DNA of 33,807 nucleotides from a virus: IMG/VR virus record IMGVR_UViG_3300021961_000331, positions 1 to 33,807 of that record. One strand, written 5' to 3'. Made by a program: the position numbers and the translations under genes. Below, piece by piece: positions 30,678-33,807 of this stretch (position 1 is the stretch's first letter; each line of letters opens with the position of its first letter). Under the pieces are notes generated by a model, which worked only from the letters and a program-made list of their open reading frames with translations, had not been told where the DNA came from and did not search any database.

Positions 30678-31500
30678 CTTGTAATCCTTTCCTCACTTCA
30701 TTTTCCTTCAGTTTAGGCAACTTGTCAAGGCTGCTTAACTGGGCTTTTCCCGCGCCACGGCTGTTGTCAATGACGCGGATTTGAACCTGGGGGTTGTTGC
30801 GGTACTTGGTCGCAATCTGATCGATTACCTGGCGGGCGCCAAGATGCGTTTTCATGTGTTCGGAAAGCGGAACGGTGCGGCCGGTTCCCATTGATTCTTC
30901 CATGCGCCTGGCCCGCTTTAAAGCGCCGTTTACCAGGGCTTCCACGGGGTCGCGGTAGGTGTAAACAATGTCCACCTTGCGTTTGGCGTCCAATGCCTGG
31001 CGAATTTTTTTGTCGGCCGAATCAAACGAATTCATGTTGGTGTCGTACACCAGTTCGGCTTTGCCCAAACGCGGATCAACTTGTTTGGCCATTTCCATGC
31101 CGCTGGTTTTACCCGCGCCCGTGCCACCGGCCGTAAAAACTACGGTTGGGTGGCGATCTTTGGGGGTCGGCTGCGCCAGCCGTTCGGCGTAATACTGTTT
31201 TACAAACGCGCTGGATGGTTCATGCACGTCGGCCGATTTGGTTCGGTCAGCGCGGTAATGTTCGGACAGTTCGCGGGCCACGTCGGTGTTTAACGTGCGC
31301 CCTTGATCCGATTCCATTAACGCTTGGTATTGCTGCACTAGGCCAGGATAGTCGTTTTGCAGCCGCCCGAAATATTCCTGGGTAATAGGATTTTCAGGCT
31401 GGTCGCCCATTTGTGGCTGCGGCGCAAGCGCGGAAAGCCGGTTCGCGACCGGCATTTGCCCTGGCTGCACCGCTGCCATTGCTGACAGCGGCGTGGCCAT
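30583..31500 (-). CDS. Zeta-toxin-like P-loop kinase
   Basis: A 305-aa protein (ATG 31500 in a TAATG junction). After a disordered 40 residues, VVFTAGGTGAGKTSGMEMA holds a Walker A (GGTGAGKTS, 125-133). LVYDTNMNSFD (150-160) and YTYRDPVEALVNGALKRARR follow, with GRTVPLSEHMKTHLGA (208-223). These are the zeta-toxin/chloramphenicol phosphotransferase features; classical zeta phosphorylates UDP-N-acetylglucosamine. No epsilon antitoxin is recognisable beside it. Its late-operon position suggests either lysis-time attack on cell wall synthesis or a virion-delivered enzyme. Substrate unknown. Confidence 0.82.
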   Translation of the reverse strand: MATPLSAMAAVQPGQMPVANRLSALAPQPQMGDQPENPITQEYFGRLQNDYPGLVQQYQALMESDQGRTLNTDVARELSEHYRADRTKSADVHEPSSAFVKQYYAERLAQPTPKDRHPTVVFTAGGTGAGKTSGMEMAKQVDPRLGKAELVYDTNMNSFDSADKKIRQALDAKRKVDIVYTYRDPVEALVNGALKRARRMEESMGTGRTVPLSEHMKTHLGARQVIDQIATKYRNNPQVQIRVIDNSRGAGKAQLSSLDKLPKLKENEVRKGLQDALERAKKSGAISDAIYRGTADYARAASRKP

Positions 31501-31730
31501 TACATTTTGCCGCTGCGGCTGTGGGTGTAGCAAACGCCGCTGCTGCGGCCGCCGTCAAACTTTTTGTCGGCGCCAGTAGCGTCGGCCTTGCCCATTGCAA
31601 TGCCGTTTTTAATCATGCCCTTGCGTTCGCCACCGGCGTCGCTGGCTTTTACGCCGGAAGGTTCTTTTGCATTGCTGCCGTAGCCGTAGCCTTTGGGTTG
31701 TTTCATATCGTTCATGGTTTTCCCTTTCAT
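31500..31730 (-). CDS. Small Gly/Lys-rich orphan
   Basis: A 76-aa frame; the ATG at 31715 has AAAGGGAAA 6 bases upstream and is the more likely start (71 aa). The ATG at 31730 overlaps the upstream TGA. It is low complexity, Gly/Ala/Lys-rich (KQPKGYGYGSNAKEP, then GRSSGVCYTHSRSGKM). Probably disordered and basic. Not recognised. Confidence 0.6.
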   Translation of the reverse strand: MKGKTMNDMKQPKGYGYGSNAKEPSGVKASDAGGERKGMIKNGIAMGKADATGADKKFDGGRSSGVCYTHSRSGKM

Positions 31731-32086
31731 TTGAGGAATCGAAGTTTATACAACGTGGAATTGATAAGGTCGGCGATTTCGTCAACCAGGTTTTGTAATT
31801 CCGTATCTTGGGGAAGTTCCTTACGGGCGTCTTCCACAAAATCTTTTAGGCTGCTGAAGTATTCCACGGGGTTTTTGGCGTTGTGAAATTCTTGCGGCCA
31901 GGATTTCAATTGCTCATAGCGGCCCATAAAGCATTCAGCGTAACTATCAACCAGGTCGATAATGTCGTTGTAATAATGCCGAAGGGTTTTGTGTTGAGCA
32001 TAGGAATTCGTGGACAAGTGCATGAAATGTGCAACTGTCCCTGAATGCAGCAAGGCTGCAATAAATTCTGCTGATTCGTCTTCCAT
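31727..32086 (-). CDS. DUF5856-like helical (ferritin-like) protein
   Basis: A 119-aa all-helical protein: AALLHSGTVAHFMHLSTNSY, then AQHKTLRHYYNDIIDLVDSY and FVEDARKEL. The motif HF.HL.T.SYAQHKTL.HYY recalls the Dps/ferritin-like DUF5856 family reported from large phages. The iron-binding pattern is incomplete. First gene after the 32.1-kb terminator, so it may head the late operon. Role unknown. Confidence 0.68.
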   Translation of the reverse strand: MEDESAEFIAALLHSGTVAHFMHLSTNSYAQHKTLRHYYNDIIDLVDSYAECFMGRYEQLKSWPQEFHNAKNPVEYFSSLKDFVEDARKELPQDTELQNLVDEIADLINSTLYKLRFLK

Positions 32087-32104
32087 ATTTGCCCATGATA
32101 ATGG

Positions 32105-32130
32105 AAAAAAGCGGGGGCCGAAACCCCCTA
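32105..32130 (-). terminator. Intrinsic terminator after HNH gene
   Basis: On the minus strand GGGGG-TTTCGG-CCCCC (32113-32128) then GC and six T (32105-32110). The stem includes the HNH gene stop codon (TAG). It ends the leftward early unit before the late genes, where read-through or antitermination would decide early/late timing. Confidence 0.85.
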
Positions 32131-32511
32131 TAAAGGCAACGGCTCAAAAAGCCGTTCCCATTCTGCATCATTTGGGATTGGCACGTCAACTGGCCATTTA
32201 CCCCCATTCACCAGGCAATCAACCGTTTTTTTGTGGGCAACCCACCAGGCTTGTTGCCGTTCACGTTTTGACCATTGGGCGCCCTGGTCAATGTTGTGGT
32301 GGCACGACATACAAAGCGCGGCCACCAAGTTGTCGTCGGCCTTGATGCCGCGGCCCTTGCCCCCGCCCCAATTGGTGTGCGCTGCCTGAACGAAATGTGC
32401 GCTGCCGCACAATTGGCAATCCAGGCTGGCCACCAGGCGCAACAACTTTTTGCTTCGGACGTAAGAATGTTTTTGCACTTGCATAATTTGTTTTTTGCGC
32501 CAGCCAGTCAT
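32128..32511 (-). CDS. HNH nuclease (DUF1364/NinG-neighbour type)
   Basis: A 127-aa protein with Cys32/Cys35 (CQLCGSAH), then His45 and an Asn (AAHTNWGGGKGRGIKADDN), then CMSCHHNID (Cys67, Cys70, His71). This is the HNH beta-beta-alpha-metal core with a zinc site. The N-terminus is basic (KKQIMQVQKHSYVRSKKLL). It overlaps the upstream mini-gene by ATGA; the ORF has an upstream TTG, but ATG 32511 fits the coupling. Likely acts on branched or recombining DNA with NinB. Confidence 0.85.
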   Translation of the reverse strand: MTGWRKKQIMQVQKHSYVRSKKLLRLVASLDCQLCGSAHFVQAAHTNWGGGKGRGIKADDNLVAALCMSCHHNIDQGAQWSKRERQQAWWVAHKKTVDCLVNGGKWPVDVPIPNDAEWERLFEPLPL

Positions 32512-32588
32512 TTTCCGCAATTTCTACATTTGGTCAAAATTGTAAAAACGGGGCGTTTGCAATAAACACAACGATATTGATTTGTCAT
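32508..32588 (-). CDS. 26-aa zinc-knuckle peptide
   Basis: A 26-residue ORF, MTNQYRCVYCKRPVFTIL then KCRNCGK. Two CxxC pairs (Cys7/Cys10, Cys21/Cys24) 10 residues apart are a minimal zinc-ribbon. ATGA junctions at both ends (with NinB upstream, HNH downstream) show it is translated in the coupled chain. Too small for most gene callers. Confidence 0.72.
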   Translation of the reverse strand: MTNQYRCVYCKRPVFTILTKCRNCGK

Positions 32589-32986
32589 GCTTCTATTCCT
32601 TTTTCTGCACACCAGGCCAACAGCCACTCAATGAATTCGGTGGCGTCAGGGATGGTGAATTTGTGGGTTTGCCAACCCAACTGGACAACGCGCTGGCCAT
32701 CCAGGCTTGGCGATACTTTGCCGATCTTGCGGTCGGTTTCGTGCGCCCATTGGTCAATCAACAACCGTTTCCAATCGTCGGCCGACCAAGTTGAACCGGC
32801 CACGCGCATGGCCAAATAAATTTGGTGGATGATGGCATGGAACATATCGTTTTGATCGCTTGACCTGGTGGCCCGTTTGATTTCCAAGCGCATTTTGTGG
32901 CCAGCCATCAAATTGTTTTTAACTTCCGGCCAAATGTTATCCATCAAAACTTTGGCTTGCTGCACGTTGTGTAGTTCATAAATCAT
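32585..32986 (-). CDS. ninB: NinB recombination protein
   Basis: A 133-aa protein of the NinB family. The start at 32986 (ATGA with the upstream stop) gives MIYELHNVQQAKVLMDN; longer in-frame starts are unlikely. Key sequence is RLEIKRATRSSDQNDMFHAI, then SADDWKRLLIDQWAHET and the C-terminal TEFIEWLLAWCAEKGI. Lambda NinB (Orf) is a single-strand DNA-binding recombination mediator. It lies between two nucleases in the same operon. Confidence 0.92.
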   Translation of the reverse strand: MIYELHNVQQAKVLMDNIWPEVKNNLMAGHKMRLEIKRATRSSDQNDMFHAIIHQIYLAMRVAGSTWSADDWKRLLIDQWAHETDRKIGKVSPSLDGQRVVQLGWQTHKFTIPDATEFIEWLLAWCAEKGIEA

Positions 32987-33270
32987 TTTAAAACCCCCAA
33001 CATTCGCAACGCCGCGTCGGGGCTGTCCACAATGGCCAGGGGGCCGCCGCGCCAGGCGCCATGCCACTTCAATTGGGCTTCAGTCAGCCGCCGTTCCGAA
33101 GGCGTCTTGCGGCCGTCCTTAATTTCCATAAGCAATGTCTTGCCTTGAAATCCCACCAGCAAATCAGGTACACCTTGGCCAACAGCCGCCAAAGATTGAA
33201 CCGTAGCGCCAGCCGTGCGTAATGCCAATACAACTTGTTCATGGTTTGCGTCGATCCTTGCTGCTCTCAT
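32983..33270 (-). CDS. VRR-NUC-like nuclease
   Basis: A 95-aa protein of the VRR-NUC type. GVPDLLVGFQGKTLLMEIKD (33-52) contains Asp36, Glu49 and Lys51 of the PD-(D/E)XK core. RLTEAQLKWHGAWRGGPLAI follows, the usual C-terminal QxxW/H helix and strand. Stand-alone phage VRR-NUC enzymes act as Holliday-junction-resolvase-like nucleases. SD AAGGTC before the ATG; overlaps both neighbours. Confidence 0.88.
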   Translation of the reverse strand: MRAARIDANHEQVVLALRTAGATVQSLAAVGQGVPDLLVGFQGKTLLMEIKDGRKTPSERRLTEAQLKWHGAWRGGPLAIVDSPDAALRMLGVLK

Positions 33271-33478
33271 TTTTGACCTTGTTCATATCGTCGCGCAATG
33301 TACGCGCTGCACCAGGGCCGCGGATTTTCTCGATTTTCTCTATCGTTTGCAGCCACCAAAGGTTGGCCAACTTCGTCCCCCTCTCGCGCTGGTGAATTTT
33401 GAACCGGCGCAACCAATCCCTGGCTTCGCATTCCCGTCGCCAGGAATCTGACCATGTTGGGTTCACGCCATCCAGCAA
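33239..33478 (-). CDS. DUF7696-like frame, start uncertain
   Basis: The frame contains WSDSWRRECEARDWLRRFKI, then WLQTIEKIEKIRGPGAARTL, a pattern I recognise as DUF7696-like. Possible starts are TTG 33478, CTG 33475 and GTG 33466, all without a clear SD. The open frame extends to 33523. It almost fully overlaps the ORF at 33267-33578. Either a frameshift joins the two, or only one frame is real. Confidence 0.55.
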   Translation of the reverse strand: MLDGVNPTWSDSWRRECEARDWLRRFKIHQRERGTKLANLWWLQTIEKIEKIRGPGAARTLRDDMNKVKNESSKDRRKP

Positions 33479-33578
33479 GGTCGCCGGTTGCGATAAGTGC
33501 TGCGGTGATTTGGTCGAAGTCAAAGGTTTGGCCCTCTTTAATTTTGTTCAACAGTAAATGGCCCTCATTTCGGGTCAT
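33267..33578 (-). CDS. Small orphan, coupled at both ends
   Basis: A 103-aa frame: MTRNEGHLLLNKIKEGQTFD, then ITAALIATGDLAGWREP, and a less protein-like remainder to its TGA at 33267-33269. Its ATG overlaps the upstream stop by ATGA (33575-33578) and its stop overlaps the next ATG (33268-33270) likewise, which supports translation of this frame. But the +1 frame below residue 35 looks more conserved (DUF7696-like). Its first 27 codons are repeated at 3-82. Confidence 0.55.
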   Translation of the reverse strand: MTRNEGHLLLNKIKEGQTFDFDQITAALIATGDLAGWREPNMVRFLATGMRSQGLVAPVQNSPAREGDEVGQPLVAANDRENRENPRPWCSAYIARRYEQGQK

Positions 33579-33807
33579 GTGTTCTTCTCCTTGAGTTTGG
33601 CTTCAATGGCTCGGGCAAATGAGATTTCTGGCCTTTGGTGTGGGTTGTAGTGATCTCGGGCTACTTCAATAATCTCCTCATCTGTCAGCGGCTTGCGCTG
33701 TGGTGGGGTGGTGTAGAGAGGCTGAACACCGCCATCTCCCATGAAACGCTTTGCTTCTGCAATACGCTCGCCATCATCGGAATAAACCCACTGTTTCCAA
33801 TACGGTG
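33499..33807. repeat. Right copy of terminal repeat, allele B
   Basis: 33499-33614 equals 3-118 and 33702-33807 equals 248-353, all bases identical. The 87-base centre (33615-33701) is unlike the 129-base centre at the left end. Confidence 0.93.
33575..33807 (-). CDS. Partial orphan protein, allele B of the 79-567 gene
   Basis: A C-terminal 76-residue part, open at the window edge. It starts PYWKQWVYSDDGERIAEA, identical to allele A through LYTTPP, then reads QRKPLTDEEIIEVARDHYNP and rejoins the shared ending RAIEAKLKEKNT. It is 14 residues shorter than allele A but in frame. It may be a strain variant of the same gene, or a tandem paralogue. Confidence 0.78.
   Translation of the reverse strand, partial: PYWKQWVYSDDGERIAEAKRFMGDGGVQPLYTTPPQRKPLTDEEIIEVARDHYNPHQRPEISFARAIEAKLKEKNT

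Noticed and set aside
1-33807. CRISPR array, tRNA, rRNA, insertion sequence
   Set aside because: No regularly spaced repeats, no cloverleaf-like CCA-ended segment, no transposase motifs and no long inverted repeats were seen.
33499-33807. Terminal repeat as a true phage direct terminal repeat (T7-like ends)
   Set aside because: The copies differ inside, and the portal/TerL type suggests headful packaging, so an assembly overlap or allelic variant is more likely than fixed physical ends.

Overview
The window is an almost complete, probably circular or terminally redundant genome of a tailed dsDNA phage with P22-like (short-tailed, podovirus) morphogenesis genes. The last ~300 bases repeat the first ~350, apart from one internal segment that differs, which puts the unit genome at about 33.45-33.5 kb. 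There are no tRNA, rRNA, CRISPR, IS, integrase or CI-repressor genes that I can see. A Gram-negative host is likely (P22-type particle, M15 endolysin, lipobox protein). Base composition and protein style suggest a freshwater betaproteobacterial phage, but that is only an impression.

Layout. A compact control region (1937-2094) separates two divergent transcription units. Leftward (minus strand) come a 52-aa P22-Cro-like repressor, a DUF1376 replication-initiator-like protein, a replication-accessory candidate and a Thr/Pro-rich orphan. The unit then continues across the contig junction into 33.58-32.13 kb: a small orphan, a DUF7696-like frame, a VRR-NUC-like nuclease, NinB, a 26-aa zinc-knuckle peptide and an HNH nuclease. 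It ends at a good intrinsic terminator (~32.1 kb). Rightward (2095-6179) is an early recombination operon: an LPD29-domain protein, several tiny proteins, a putative lipoprotein, ERF single-strand annealing protein, YqaJ/lambda-type exonuclease, an SSB-like small protein and two Cys-containing orphans.

Late genes, all on the minus strand, run from 32.09 kb down to 6.18 kb. They are a DUF5856-like protein, a zeta-toxin-like P-loop kinase, a GroES-like co-chaperonin, small basic proteins (DUF6321, DUF6496), a likely abundant virion protein, TerS, TerL, the P22-type portal, scaffold, coat, tail fibres and spike, gp4-like and gp10-like tail accessory factors, a cupin-fold protein, three DNA-ejection candidates (the largest with an M15-peptidase-like N-terminus), and a lysis cassette with holin and M15 endolysin. 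Late and early convergent genes meet head-on and share a TTAA as both stop codons.

Notable regulation. A 14-bp inverted repeat (TTAAG-N4-CTTAA) occurs exactly twice and in two degenerate forms at the three early promoters. Two rightward leaders are near-duplicates, and each has an ATG-CCC-stop mini-ORF where the transcript should begin. The Cro-like mRNA looks leaderless. All functional names come from sequence reading alone; no database search was run.
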